From positions 645,248,820 through 645,312,819 of the forward strand of contig CM062811.1 of the NCBI GenBank assembly GCA_031772625.1: a stretch of 64,000 bases of DNA. Direction: 5' to 3'. The notes beneath the pieces were generated by a model. That model saw nothing but the letters and a program-made list of their open reading frames with translations, did not search any database and was not told the origin of the DNA. How positions within the stretch are numbered: the stretch's first letter is position 1; each line of letters starts with the position of its first letter. Positions 36,164 through 46,650 of this stretch are shown piece after piece. The position numbers were made by a program, and so were the translations under genes. The DNA comes from Pinus tabuliformis (Eukaryota > Streptophyta > Pinopsida > Pinales > Pinaceae).

Positions 36164-39058
36164 GGTTTTGGCTAGCCCATTTGGAAAACTAGTCTTTAGG
36201 AGACCAGTGTTTTTAGAAAATTTTGATATAATTTTTCTACAAGAAACATTCGGGGAGGGTGGCAAGATTACCCAAGTATTGGAGATCATTTTCCCAGTTT
36301 GCCTTCTCATATGTAAAAATAACAAGGTAAAATTTAGGGGTTTGGATGTAGGGTTCAATCAAAGAGCCATCAGGTATCTGGCTCCTAGGGTTTATAATTA
36401 TCCCTAGGAGTAGATTTTTTTTCCTTGGAGCTAGGTTTGGACCTTCAGATTGTAAGCATTTATGGCCCCTGTCAAGACTAGGTTCCATACTAGGACATGT
36501 TTATGAGGAAATCCTTCATGTCAGTAGATAATTTGGTACTTGGGGGTGATATTAGTTTCTCAATAGGTGTCACTAAAGTTTGAGGTCCTCACACCAGGAG
36601 TAACCCCCTCTCCGATTTCTTCTCTCATCTTCTTGTGGATCATAAACTTGTTGATGTGGACCTAATAAAAATCAAGTCTACTCAGAGAAATAAATTATCG
36701 AGAGGAAATGATTGCAAAACACCTTGATTGTTTCCTTTAGGAATAATATTTGATTGACAATATCACAGTGTTTTGACAATGAATAGGGAATGGTGGTGAA
36801 GAATATCATCACACATTTTTTTTTGAATTAAAAGGGGAAGTGCATAAACCTACAAGCCATTTCAATTTTAATCCCCCCTAGTTAAAAGACGATAACATTC
36901 ACAATTTAGTCTAGGAGAATTGGATTGCCCTCAATCCAAATTTGAGAGTCCCTATTGTATCCCATTTACTAGAAAACCTATAGAAGGTAGAAAAAGTCAC
37001 CCCTCAATGTTCCATCCTCAATAATTACAGGGAATACAAAGAACTAAGGAGTTTGTAGGATCTTGAAAGGGGGGTTATGGGACTAATGAATCAACAAAAA
37101 TAATATTTCATCTAGAAGCATATAAAATAACAATTCTAGAAGAGAAGGAGGCTTGATGGAGCCTTAAAAGCAGTGCAATCTAGTTGAAGAGTGGGGATGA
37201 TAATACTGTTTTTTTTCAAAATTTTGTGAAAGGGAGAAAATCCGACAAATCCACTTGGTCAGTGAATGAATAGGAAGGGGTTAATGCACCACATTCAAGG
37301 AACTAGCTAGGTTGGGGAAAATACACTTCAACGAACTATTCAATATTTTTTCTAAAGCTTTTATAACAGAAGCGATTTCTATAGCCTAGGAATTTTCCCA
37401 CTATGCTAATGAAGAAGATAACAAGAAATTAATGGAACCAATTTCAAAACGTGAGATAGAAGGGGTTCTTCAGAGTATCTAGAAAGACAAGAGTCCTAGG
37501 ACAGATGGTTGGCATGTAGAATATTTTTTTTCTTTATGACAATTCGACAGGAGACCTGCTTAGAGTGGTTGAGTTTCCTAACATAATGGAAGCATGTTCA
37601 CATATTTCAACTCAAACTTTATAGCTCTCATGCCAAAATCAGATGGCCCTTAATGTTTTGATGATTTCAAGCCAATATCTCTATGCAATTGTATGTATAA
37701 GGTGGTCACTAAAATCATTGCAAACAAAATCAATTTGACACTTTCAAAAAAAAATCTAGGGAATATTTCGATTTAGTAAAAGGTTGTTAGATCCATGAAG
37801 TTATTTCTCTAGCTCAAGAAGGAATTTATAGCATCAAAACAAGGAATTTGAAAGGTATTATGATCAAAATTGACCTATCTAAACAATATGATACGGTTAG
37901 TTGGCTATATTTAGACCTGATTCTTACTCATTTGGACTTTCAAGTCCCTTTCATAAATTGGGTTATCAGTTGCATAACTTCTATCTCTTTTTTGATTCTC
38001 ATCAATGGACCAACCTCCCTGATTTTTCATGTGTAGCAATGGACTCACTAAGGATGCTTCCTTTCCCCACTTTTGTTCAATATGGTTGTTGAAAGTCTTA
38101 GTAGAAGCCAAAATAAGGGGGGATATAAAGAGTATACTTGTGATTAAATATTGGAAAATCACAGACATGTTGTTTTTTGTTGATATTTTATTGTTTAGTG
38201 ATGGTTCCTGGTGCGACATACCATTCATCAAGGCTTCTCTTCTCCTTTTCCAAAAAGTTATTGAAATGTAAGTAAATATCACAAATTTTACCTTCTCCCT
38301 GCTTTCTCTATCTATTGATGAATCTAGTACAATGGCCCTTAACCCATCACACATACAGCTCATTGACAGGGAGGATTCTATGTGTTGGGTTTTCTCTCCC
38401 TTCGGGAAATACACTCACAAAATGGACTATAAAAACTTAAGTAATGCTAGTGGGTTAGAGTATCAAGTGAAATGGCGTAATAAAATTTGAAAATTAAGAT
38501 GTCCAACAAAGGCCCAAGTATTTATGTGGTGTCTCAAAAAAAATACCCACTTGTGACAACATCTACAAGCGACATAAGGAAGGGCCCAACTCATGCCCTA
38601 CCTATAAAAATGTGGAAGAATCTCTTGACCATATTTCCCTATTATTAGCACTCTATAAATCCATTTAGGATGAAGAAAGGGCCACAAAGATAATCACAAA
38701 CCACTTGCAGAATTGAAAACTAACCCTTCCAGCCTCTGAGAGGGTTCTCTCTTTCATCTCAGTCGCAAAAGACTAGCTTCAATGAAGAACAATGGCTAGA
38801 TCTTGGGAAAATTATGATTTTTTTATTAAATTTTTGTGCTGGTAGGTTTTCGTAAGGAGTACCATTGGGAAATGGATTCAAAATTTGAGTTTTTATGATC
38901 TAACTAGTGACTTGTATATCTATTTTGGAAGCAGAGGCGAAATGAGTAGTGCATATCAGTGAAAAAGATGATTATTTAAGGTGTATGGGAAGAATAAGAA
39001 CAACAATTCAATATACCAAAGGCATCTAACAGAGGACAGGTCTTTGATATAAATTTAG
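36164..39058 (+). pseudogene. LINE copy 2 ORF2, cut by the Tat-like element
   Basis: The endonuclease start reads ASPFGKLVFRRPVFLENFDI, then IFLQETFGEGG (36168-36260). RT remains include MCNCMYKVVTKIIANKI near 37690 and GIMIKIDLSKQYDTVSWLYL (37854-37912). The motif C region is MLFFVDILLFSDGS, with Val (38179-38181) in place of the first Asp. A zf-RVT-like region (KLRCPTKAQVFMWC) lies near 38500. Stops and frameshifts occur. At 39058 the 13.6-kb LTR element interrupts it, and homology resumes at 52629 with CATAAAAGATG. Confidence 0.9.
39054..39058. repeat. Target site duplication, left (TTTAG)
   Basis: TTTAG precedes the LTR TG. The same five bases follow the other LTR at 52624-52628. The empty site in LINE copy A (11101-11105) has one TTTAG. 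Confidence 0.97.
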
Positions 39059-40092
39059 TGTCACACAGAATAAGTCGATCTTGCGGACAAGATAGACCTT
39101 CCTAGAATCTAAAGAAGACCTAATGACAAGCAAACCAACCACACACTATCTTTCTCTAAATATGCTTTAATAAACAATGGCAAACAAGTGTTTTTAGGGC
39201 CTACCTTAGGTCCAATGCAAGTTTGTGGATGCCCTCGCTCCTTCAATCCAAATGAGCTCCTTTGTCGTGAATCTTCAAACACAAACAAGGCAAAGAAATT
39301 AAATAGCACCTGAAAAGCCAATATCATAAAACATATTTAACATGAAATTCAAGGAGTCCATAAAACAAATAACATGAGATACTTGTTGAGAAAAATGAGT
39401 TTGATTGTATTAATTCAAAAGAAGAAGAACTTTACAACCTGTGCCTTGACGCTGTACAAGCTCCTCCCACGGTCCAGCAAGAAGTCTCCTCTACTTTGAC
39501 AAGTTTCACTCACTCCCCAATGAAGCCAAAAAGGTATGTGATCTCTCCTCTTAAGCTCAACTAGGAAGTCTTGATTTCACCAGCATTTACCCTAAAAAAT
39601 GTTCAGCTTCTAACCTCCCCAGCAACCAGCCCAATGGCTGAATTTATAATGCAATGGAGGGAGGTTACTAGGTCCTCCTTCAAAGGGATAGCTCCTCTCA
39701 TCAAGGGATTAGCTCCTTCTCTTTTGGGATGCATGAACCACCTCAGAGCGAACAATCCACGTCAAAATTCCTTCTAGAATCCTCTAGAATTAACCCAAAG
39801 TGAGTTTTTTAAGATAAAACTTGCGCCTTTTGACTTTCACAGGGGTCCGCACCCACACCCTTAGGGACAGAGCGGGCAGGTTCGCAGTTTTTGTAAACAA
39901 AAGGTGTGGGACCGCAGGTGACAGTGAGAGAAAGTGTGGAACCAGAGTTTCATTAATTTTTAATGTCTTTCTCTCATTTTCAAAGCTTGACTTGAAGAGC
40001 TGAGGTCTGAGACTTGCTTAGGAGGATAATACAAGTGATGATAGACCCATACTGACTGTAAATAATCATGGTGACGATATTTTTGTGTAACA
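39059..40092 (-). repeat. 3' LTR of the Tat-like element
   Basis: Same length as its partner at 51590-52623. Begins TGTCACACAG and ends TTTTTGTGTAACA on the plus strand. It contains several GTGCGG(A/T)CC-like motifs near 39840-39950. Confidence 0.97.
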
Positions 40093-40106
40093 GATTGCCC
40101 CCTAAA
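40093..40106 (-). other. Polypurine tract
   Basis: On the minus strand TTTAGGGGGCAATC lies directly before the 3' LTR TG. The G-rich purine run is in the expected plus-strand primer position. Confidence 0.75.
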
Positions 40107-40480
40107 GTGCGGAGTCTATAGTAGATGAGGATTTCATTTATCATTTAGGAAGAGTGAAGTACTTTATCGTTTCGAGGATCATCTTGTGGAGAGCCCGGTT
40201 GGAACCTGTAAAAACATTCAATGCAAGATATATATATGAGATCATATCATCGCTGAGGTAGGCATTCCCATACTCAGATCAAAACTGACTAGAAAACTAA
40301 CTACTGCTCTGATATAGGAATGATCTTGTAAAACATCACAAATATAGACTCATGTGGACACAGTATGGACGCAACCATCTGTTTATGAATAGTCCATTAT
40401 ATAATGAATACAAAATTCCTTGCAGCCTGGATTGTGGAAACTAGATCCAGGGTCTTCATTTCTACTTCCCGAAATAGTAC
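40107..40480. other. Noncoding stretch of the Tat-like element
   Basis: Between the polypurine tract and the degenerate tandem modules. No motif is recognised. Confidence 0.5.
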
Positions 40481-40484
40481 GATT

Positions 40485-41097
40485 CTATCCATGCGAATGA
40501 ATGTGTTGATGTCGAACATGGTAGAAACCACTTGATTACCAGTCAATGATGTAAATTGTTAACAAGTGTGAGAGAAACCACTAGTGATGTCAATGGCTCT
40601 CAAAGTACCCAGTACAATCCATGAGATGCGAATAAATGTGTTGATGTCGAACATGTCACAGAATCCTTTGATCGAAGGTCAATGATGCAACCTGTTGTCA
40701 AAGGCGAGAAACCTGCCATTGAGGCATGCAGATCTCAAGGTACTGATGATTTCTAGATCATCTTTCTAGATAATGAGATGATGTCAATAGAAAGCAATCC
40801 ATCGTAGGCAAGCCAACAACACGAAATCATAGATCAAGTCGAAGAAATTTAGTTGCAAGGACTGACTCAGGGATGGTCAAGATGAATGACAGATATTTTG
40901 TAGATGAATGGCTTATTGGCAGTGACCTCTTTAACACATAACGACACGACAGATGGTTTGGTGACAATTGAACCAAAGTTAATACCCAGAAACCGGCTCA
41001 AGACTTTCAATGTGGTTTGATCAACTGTTAGGCAAAGGATTTCCCAACCCAGGTGAATAAAAGTGTCTTGTTCAAGAGCGGTTACAAAGTATGACAA
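40485..41097 (-). pseudogene. Tandem degenerate coding-like modules
   Basis: Two clear 133-bp tandem copies begin near 40492 and 40625 on the plus strand (both contain AATGTGTTGATGTCGAACAT, with one or two mismatches). Read on the minus strand they give MFDINTFIRMDRIVLFREV and MFDINTFIRISWIVLGTL. The open frame 41097-40867 carries a related DTFIHLGWEILCLTV and a weaker KPFIYKISVIHL, suggesting up to five modules of about 130-160 bp. Function and family are unknown. They lie in the sense orientation of the element, beyond the antisense gene. Confidence 0.4.
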
Positions 41098-41194
41098 ACA
41101 GGCTCATTTTTCTCTCTTTTCCCCCACCATTTCTGGCAAGTACCTCTTTATTTTTGACAAGCTTGAGGAGGATAACATTTTCTTGATTATAAGC

Positions 41195-41713
41195 TCATCC
41201 TTCGGATGATTCCAACTTAGTTTAAATTCGAACCCTAAGAAGGAGTGGTTCGTTCCTGTTTGTAATTGAACAGGTCCTTTACTGTGAAATTTTAACGAGT
41301 CCAGTATAGGAGAAACTCGGCGTTTTCAATTTTAGAGAGTCTGAAAAAACTTAAGAAGACTCCAGGGTTGACCTTTTTCATAAGTTTGTGTCTCCCAAGC
41401 CCGAAAAAAGTATAAAATAATACTTGAGAGAACCGCTTGATCTTTTACGACCAAGGAGTACTTTTCGTCATTAGTGCCCTTGATCTAAAAAAGTAAAAAA
41501 GCGATCAATGACACGTTGTTTTATAACCAATATCGAATTTGAAACGACAAAAATCTGGCAATCTTTTCATGTTTTTACGGTCTGAAAAGAGCTGTAAGTG
41601 GACCGTCTTTTAATTCCGTTTTAATGAGTTTAAAAGAAAAAATCGACAATATTTTCATATTTCAGGAGTCAGAAAAGAGCTTAAAGGTGACTCTAAATGT
41701 TTTTCGTCGAAAA
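41195..41713. other. Run of short perfect hairpins
   Basis: About a dozen non-overlapping perfect dyads tile 520 bp. The main ones are TCATCC/GGATGA at 41195; CGAACC/GGTTCG at 41229; CCTGTT/AACAGG at 41255; CGAGT/ACTCG at 41296; GAGTCT/AGACTC at 41337; and AAGTAT/ATACTT at 41408. Further along are TTGATC/GATCAA at 41480; ACGGTC/GACCGT at 41577; CTTTTAA/TTAAAAG at 41607; and GAGTCA/TGACTC at 41666. Three share a similar loop (about GAAAAGAGCTTAAG) but have different, still complementary stems. The run ends about 145 bp upstream of the antisense gene's TATA box. Confidence 0.6.
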
Positions 41714-41857
41714 AGATAGATTTCGCCTGAATAATCCAATATCCTGCACAAAAACACAAACATTACTCATACCTGTTTGAAATGGATAAAAATGTCACAA
41801 AAATACTTTTCCAAAGTGAAACATAAAAAAATTTGCAATTTATTTACTCAAAAAACT

Positions 41858-41866
41858 TATAAAAAG
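41858..41866 (+). promoter_or_regulatory. TATA box of the antisense gene
   Basis: TATAAAAAG lies about 30 bp before the presumed transcript start and just upstream of exon 1. It is oriented opposite to the retrotransposon's own transcription. Confidence 0.55.
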
Positions 41867-41989
41867 GGCCTTCGTCAATTCATTTTTACCGTTTGAGTTT
41901 TGGGTGAGAAAATAGTGCTTTTGTTCAGAAAACTTCCCATGAAGATTGCGGAAAATCCAACCATCGGAATCAAACGTCAACTTCTCCAG

Positions 41990-42317
41990 GTAATCCACAT
42001 CATCTTACTCTTCATTTTTGACCGTTTCAATTTTTGTTTTAGTCATTCATTTCATTTTTTGGGACGGTTTTTAGGCTTAAAACCCGCGCGCGGGGGCCTG
42101 CAGGTTTACCATTGCTGGCCTGTGAACCCTGACTTTTTCTCCATTGGGAAAAAGCCAGGGATCCGCACCTTCCATGTAGACAAAGTGTGGTCCCATGCAC
42201 TGTGTCTAACCCGGAGGGTGCGGTCCCCGTCGCAAGGGTTTTTAACCCAAAAATTCTCAAAAATGGACCAAACAAAATAATTTCTAGCAATTTAATTTAT
42301 CTTTATACTTGATGCAG
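41990..42317 (+). other. Probable intron 1 of the antisense gene
   Basis: Donor CCAG|GTAATC and acceptor GATGCAG|AGAG. The interval contains the palindrome CCCGCGCGCGGG near 42082 and GTGCGGTCC-type motifs also present in the LTRs. Confidence 0.45.
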
Positions 42318-43180
42318 AGAGTACATCATGCTAGATTGGCGTGAACGAGAGCATGAGGACATGGATGCTGCCGCATGGAATCATCAGCCTTCACTTGATG
42401 CTTTGAGGGCGTGCGACTTGTACAAATTTTGGGTCATTCCTAGCATGAGGGCTCAGGTGGATTTCTTACAGTGCTTGGTTGACAGATGAAGCATACAAGA
42501 CCAGTGCTTCTTCATTGGTGGCCACCAGCTCGAAATCAAACCCGCGGACATATATTTCTTAACTGGTTTGCCTAAGAGAGGTGAAGACTTGACTGTGTTT
42601 GGGGCTAGGCCAGGTGGCTAGTCTGTTGATAGCCTCCGGCTAGAGTACTGCAACAGCTAGGCTAGAGACAAAGGGATAGACATAAAGACCATATCCCGTC
42701 CTGAACTCATGGTGATTGCGTTTACTGTCACCAGACTTTTCGGGGCTGCCGCATTACATATTACCACCGGATCCCAGATACGTATGGCAGTTGATTGCTT
42801 CCGAGGCACCATCTTCAACTGGTGTGATGCCGTGTTGGTCAATCTGAAAGGCCAACTGACCAGGGCCAAAAACGGACAACTAAAGACCTTTGGTTATGGG
42901 GCTTTGGTTGTGAGTTTTGGCCTGGAGAGGGTTCCTATGTTGATCCCACAACACCTTACTGTTGGAGTTGGGCTTCCTCGAGAGCCCAAACTGATGCGAT
43001 GGGTCGCAGTTATGGACCATCACCCAGACGAGAGGACAGAGGTTGCTCGATTCAAACCTGAGTATTTCCAATGGTTGGAAAACTAGGTCTTTTCTATTCA
43101 GGACTTCCCTTACACTGGGATAGATTTTCGTGGTGACCCAGACATGGTTCTTCCACCAGGAGAGCAGTGGGATGACTCAG

Positions 43181-43268
43181 GTAAAATCATTTTCAACATT
43201 TTTCCTATTTTAATTTTTTTATTATTTTTCCATTGTCTCAAAACTGATAACAAAAGTTTGAAATGCAG
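43181..43268 (+). other. Probable intron 2 of the antisense gene
   Basis: 88 bp, T-rich, GTAAAA...AATGCAG. Removal joins flanking open frames without a shift. Confidence 0.7.
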
Positions 43269-43747
43269 ATGTGGGTCCACAGCGACCAACCACTCTCTGG
43301 CCTTACGAGAGGAAACAACCAGTTGTAGCCGTGCCAGCCCCACAGGATGAATCAGCAGAGGTTTTGGCCGAGTTGGAGGGTCATCTCAAGCGCTTGACAG
43401 GAGATATTCCAGAGGCCACTATAGATTACATTCCTCGTCGACTTCAGCGCTATGTGATTAGGGTCTCGGGACCTTTTAGGAGGTTCCTTTGCAAGGTGGC
43501 TTGTGCAGTGGTTTCTTATCGAGATCATCACCAGTGATAGGATGATCGCCTATTGTGGGCACATATGACATTTTTGTTTTTTGTACTTATCATTTTTGCT
43601 GATCATAAGGTGTTTTTCAACCTATGATCGAGGACGATGTATTTTTTGACACACTCCTATCTATATATCACTGTTACCGACTTATCTTGTAAATCATGTT
43701 ATGGAATGGTTTTAAATTTACATGTATGATTATTGCAAATGTATATT

Positions 43748-44260
43748 TCACATTCGAGAAGCAATCGCAATGGGCTCCTCCGCCACAATTTCCGTACCAG
43801 CACGCGGGAAGTCACACATTAACTCCGCAAAAACTAAAGATTTCTTAGACTTGGATTTCTCAAATTCTAAGTCGAACTCCTGTAAGATAACAATCCATTT
43901 AAAGTACTTGCCCCCTAGCAATTGCTTGGTCAAAATGTAGATCATAGGGTTGCAATCCGAAATCACTGTAGTTTTACGTAGTAAAATGTAGTGACGAAAA
44001 CGTTGGACAGCTTGAACAGCTGCCAATGCCAATTTCTCCACATGTGAGTATTTGAGCTCAGTTGGATTTAAAGTTTGACTAGGGTAATATATCACATGTT
44101 CAGTTCTGAATTCATCTTCCTGAACTAAGACCATTCCAATGGTGGAATGAGAGGCGGCGAGATACAAGAAGTAATCTTGGTTGTAGTTGGGAGGATGCAA
44201 TAACAGTGCATGGGTCAACACGTATTTAAGTGCATCGAAATATTTCTGAGCTATCTCATC
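43748..44260 (-). pseudogene. Tat-like RNase H domain
   Basis: Continues the RT frame after a single TAG. Reads LTHALLLHPPNYNQDYFLYL and AASHSTIGMVLVQEDE, then SHVEKLALAAVQAVQRFRHY and TTVISDCNPMIYILTK. This is the standard Ty3/gypsy RNase H layout after RT, here with Ala-Ala-Ser where the first catalytic Asp (LDAS/LAAS position) is often found. Tat elements usually lack it as well. Pol ends at about 43748 with no integrase HHCC or DDE region behind it. Confidence 0.85.
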
Positions 44261-45280
44261 CTAATAGAATGGAGTATTATGTTTCAACAACCAGGTAAAA
44301 CCCTTTGTAACCTTGGCGTAGTTAGGAATGAATCGTCGTAAAAAATTTGCTTTCCCTTGCAAACTTTGGAGTTGGCGAAGACTCGAAGGAGGAGGCAATT
44401 TGATGATAGCTTCGACCTTCGAGGGATCAACGCGAATGTCGGCTTTTGAAACTACAAATCCCAGCAATCGACCCGTTTCTATATAGAAAAAACATTTGTG
44501 TGGGTTCAACCGAATTCGATAATGCCTACACCTCATAAAGATTGCTCGTAAATGGACGAGGTGATCAGCTCGATGTAATGAATGAGCAGGCAAGTCATCG
44601 AGATACGGTTGCACAATGTGCTTGATGTCATGAAACGCATAAGACATGGCCCTTTGAAAAGTTGCTATGGCATTCTTAAGGCCAAAATGTAACTTGCAAT
44701 AAGCAAATGTCCCCCATGGACAAATGAAAGCCGTTTTTGGTTGATCGGAAGGTAGAATGTTGATTTGATTGGATCCGGAAAAACCATCCATGAAGGAGAA
44801 TATTTCGCTGCCGGCACAATCATTAATAATTTGATCGATATAGGGAGTTGGGTAATTGTCCTTTGGACAGGCTCGATTAATGTCCCTATAATCGATACAT
44901 ATTCTGATTGTTCCCTGCTTTTTATTAACCGGAACAATATTTGATACCCAATCCGTTAATGGGATCGGATAAATGAAACCTTCTTTCAGTAATTTTTCAA
45001 CTTCTGCTTTAATGGCAACATCCTTTCTTGGGCGAATCTGACGCAAACGTTGCTGGACAGGTTTAGCGTCCGGGTAAGTCTTGAAATCATGAACAACAAT
45101 TGCGGGGTCAATTCCTGGCATTTCCTCATAGGACCAGGCAAACACGTCGCGAAATTCTTGAAATAGGGCCTTATATATATGAATTTCGTCATCTGTACAC
45201 GAGGCACCTATATGAATGTTCTCAACAATTCCGGGCTTAACCGAAATGTCGATAGGAATAGTTCAAGAGATGTTTCCCAA
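44261..45280 (-). pseudogene. Tat-like reverse transcriptase
   Basis: A long open frame from 45145 (preceded by coding remains to about 45280) reads MFAWSYEEMPGIDPAIVVH, then NIVPVNKKQGTIRICIDYRD, NRACPKDNYPTPYIDQI and SFMDGFSGSNQINI (motif A Asp present). It continues TAFICPWGTFAYCKLHFGLK and IVQPYLDDLPAHS (YLDD intact), and ends in the connection FLRRFIPNYAKVTKGFTWLL. The frame has the size and motif spacing of a full RT and lacks only a Trp-type codon at 44263-44261, now TAG. The PYLDDLPAHS block is typical of Tat/Ogre-like pol. Confidence 0.93.
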
Positions 45281-45313
45281 ATTTAACTTTCAATCAAGAT
45301 GTTTCATTGGATT

Positions 45314-45857
45314 CTAAGGTTCCTTGACATATTTTGTTGTAAATATTGATGAGAAATCATTTTCAAAACGATCATTCTCGGGTAAAAACGAAGATCTGTG
45401 ATGGAGATCTTCCCATGGTAAATCATCTACACTTAGGATTTCACGAATTTGCTCATCAGAGTGAACAAGTTCAGAAAACGTGATTAAATCTGAGCTTGAT
45501 GTGAAAAGTGATTCCTCACGGACCACATTCCACATTCATGAAGTCAATTCAGGTTGAAGATGGGTCGGCAAATGACTGCACAGCTTCATAGGAAATTTCA
45601 TATGGACTCAAAGGCATGACATCACCAAATGAGTCTATCTCAGGTTAATAAGGAATGATCCAAGGATCATCATAAACAATGGTGTCTGATGTGATCATAT
45701 GAATGGTTGCAAATGAAGACGATGCGTTGATCAGAGGAAAAGGAAAAGTTTCCAGTAAACCGACATCTTTAACTAGTCCTACTCCAACATCCTTGTATGG
45801 GATAGTCGTTTTACCGACATGCTGAATACTTTCAGAAGAGGCTGGGTCGGAAGAAAA
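45314..45857 (-). pseudogene. Pol linker between protease and RT
   Basis: Sense-strand open segments (for example 45535-45314, acidic: LITFSELVHSDEQIREILSV) separated by stops. This acidic spacer corresponds to the protease-RT linker of large Tat elements. No catalytic motif is expected. Confidence 0.5.
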
Positions 45858-46637
45858 CTAAGCCAGCTGGTCTATTGTTACGATCTTTCCATTATGTGGA
45901 AACTTTATAACCTGAAAGACCGATGAAACGACCGCTGTCATAGCGTAACACCAACTTCGACCCAAGAGAAGGTTGTAATCTAGAGGGGCATCAACTACCT
46001 CCACATCTAGACTAACGGTTTTTCCTTCAACCCCTATAGGCAAATCCTATAGAATGCCAAAAGGATGAAACCCATGGCCATCAAAGGCCTTTAGAATCAT
46101 CGGGGATTTATTTAGCGAAGGAGAACCAAGCGATCTCCAACACTGTATCGACATAATACACGTTGAGGCTCCCTCATTAATTACAGTCCAATGAATAGGC
46201 CTGTTTTTGACGATCAGTGGAATATGGAAAGCCATTTGATGAGGCAAACGCGGTGTACTATTTTCTAGATCGAAAATTATTAGGTTCGAGTCCTGAACGT
46301 CATCAGCTCCTATAGCCGACAAAAGTAATTTACGTTGTGCTGGACATGATTGCAGCACTTCCAAAGCCGACATTGCTGAGGGTGAAACAGCTAAATCCTG
46401 CACAATGTTATAATTCTGAGCCGCTCTTGCATGTGGATTGAGAGTTGACTTTCGAAGTATACCCTTGGCGGGCGGTTTGATTACCAAGTCTGGATTAGGT
46501 TTCTCGATCTGTAGTGGATCGGAACCGAGAGCTGAGGTTGATGGATTAGAATGAGAAGATTCTGCTTCTTTACCATCAACAGGACTTCTACTACCATAAT
46601 CTTGCAATCGAGTCACAATTCTAACATGGGACATCAT
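45858..46637 (-). pseudogene. Tat-like aspartic protease
   Basis: Two open pieces carry the retropepsin landmarks. The active-site loop reads WTVINEGASTCIMSIQCW (about 46190-46137), followed by SLNKSPMILKAFDGHGFHP. The second piece has DYNLLLGRSWCYAM near 45975, the ILG-type flap-C-terminal strand. The catalytic Asp codon has become Asn (INEGAS), a G-to-A change that should abolish activity. A stop at about 46046-46044 splits the domain. The upstream Ser/Pro-rich part links to gag. Confidence 0.85.
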
Positions 46638-46650
46638 CAGTATGGGTTCT

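Larger units (their letters stand above)
41890..43539 (+). pseudogene. Antisense captured gene, plant mobile domain-like, with introns
   Basis: Three exon-like blocks lie on the strand opposite gag-pol. Exon 1 ends CTTCTCCAG at donor GTAATC (41990). Exon 2 runs 42318-43180. Exon 3 runs from 43269 to the TGA at 43537-43539. Intron 2 (43181-43268, GT...AG) joins DDS to DVGPQRPTTL in frame, strong evidence of real splicing. Exon 2 reads EYIMLDWRERE, DLYKFWVIPSMRAQVDFLQC, FFIGGHQLEIKPADIYFLTG and LPKRGEDL, then a long open C-half. The FWxxP...GLP pattern resembles the plant mobile domain. Stops at 42487, 42619, 42658 and 43084 mark decay. Intron 1 leaves exon 1 out of frame or mutated. Some Tat elements (such as Grande) carry antisense extra genes at this location. 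Confidence 0.6.

Noticed and set aside
42709-43086. An intact host gene at the open frame 42709-43086
   Set aside because: It is the C-terminal part of exon 2 of the antisense gene inside the Tat-like element, with stops upstream and downstream in the same frame.
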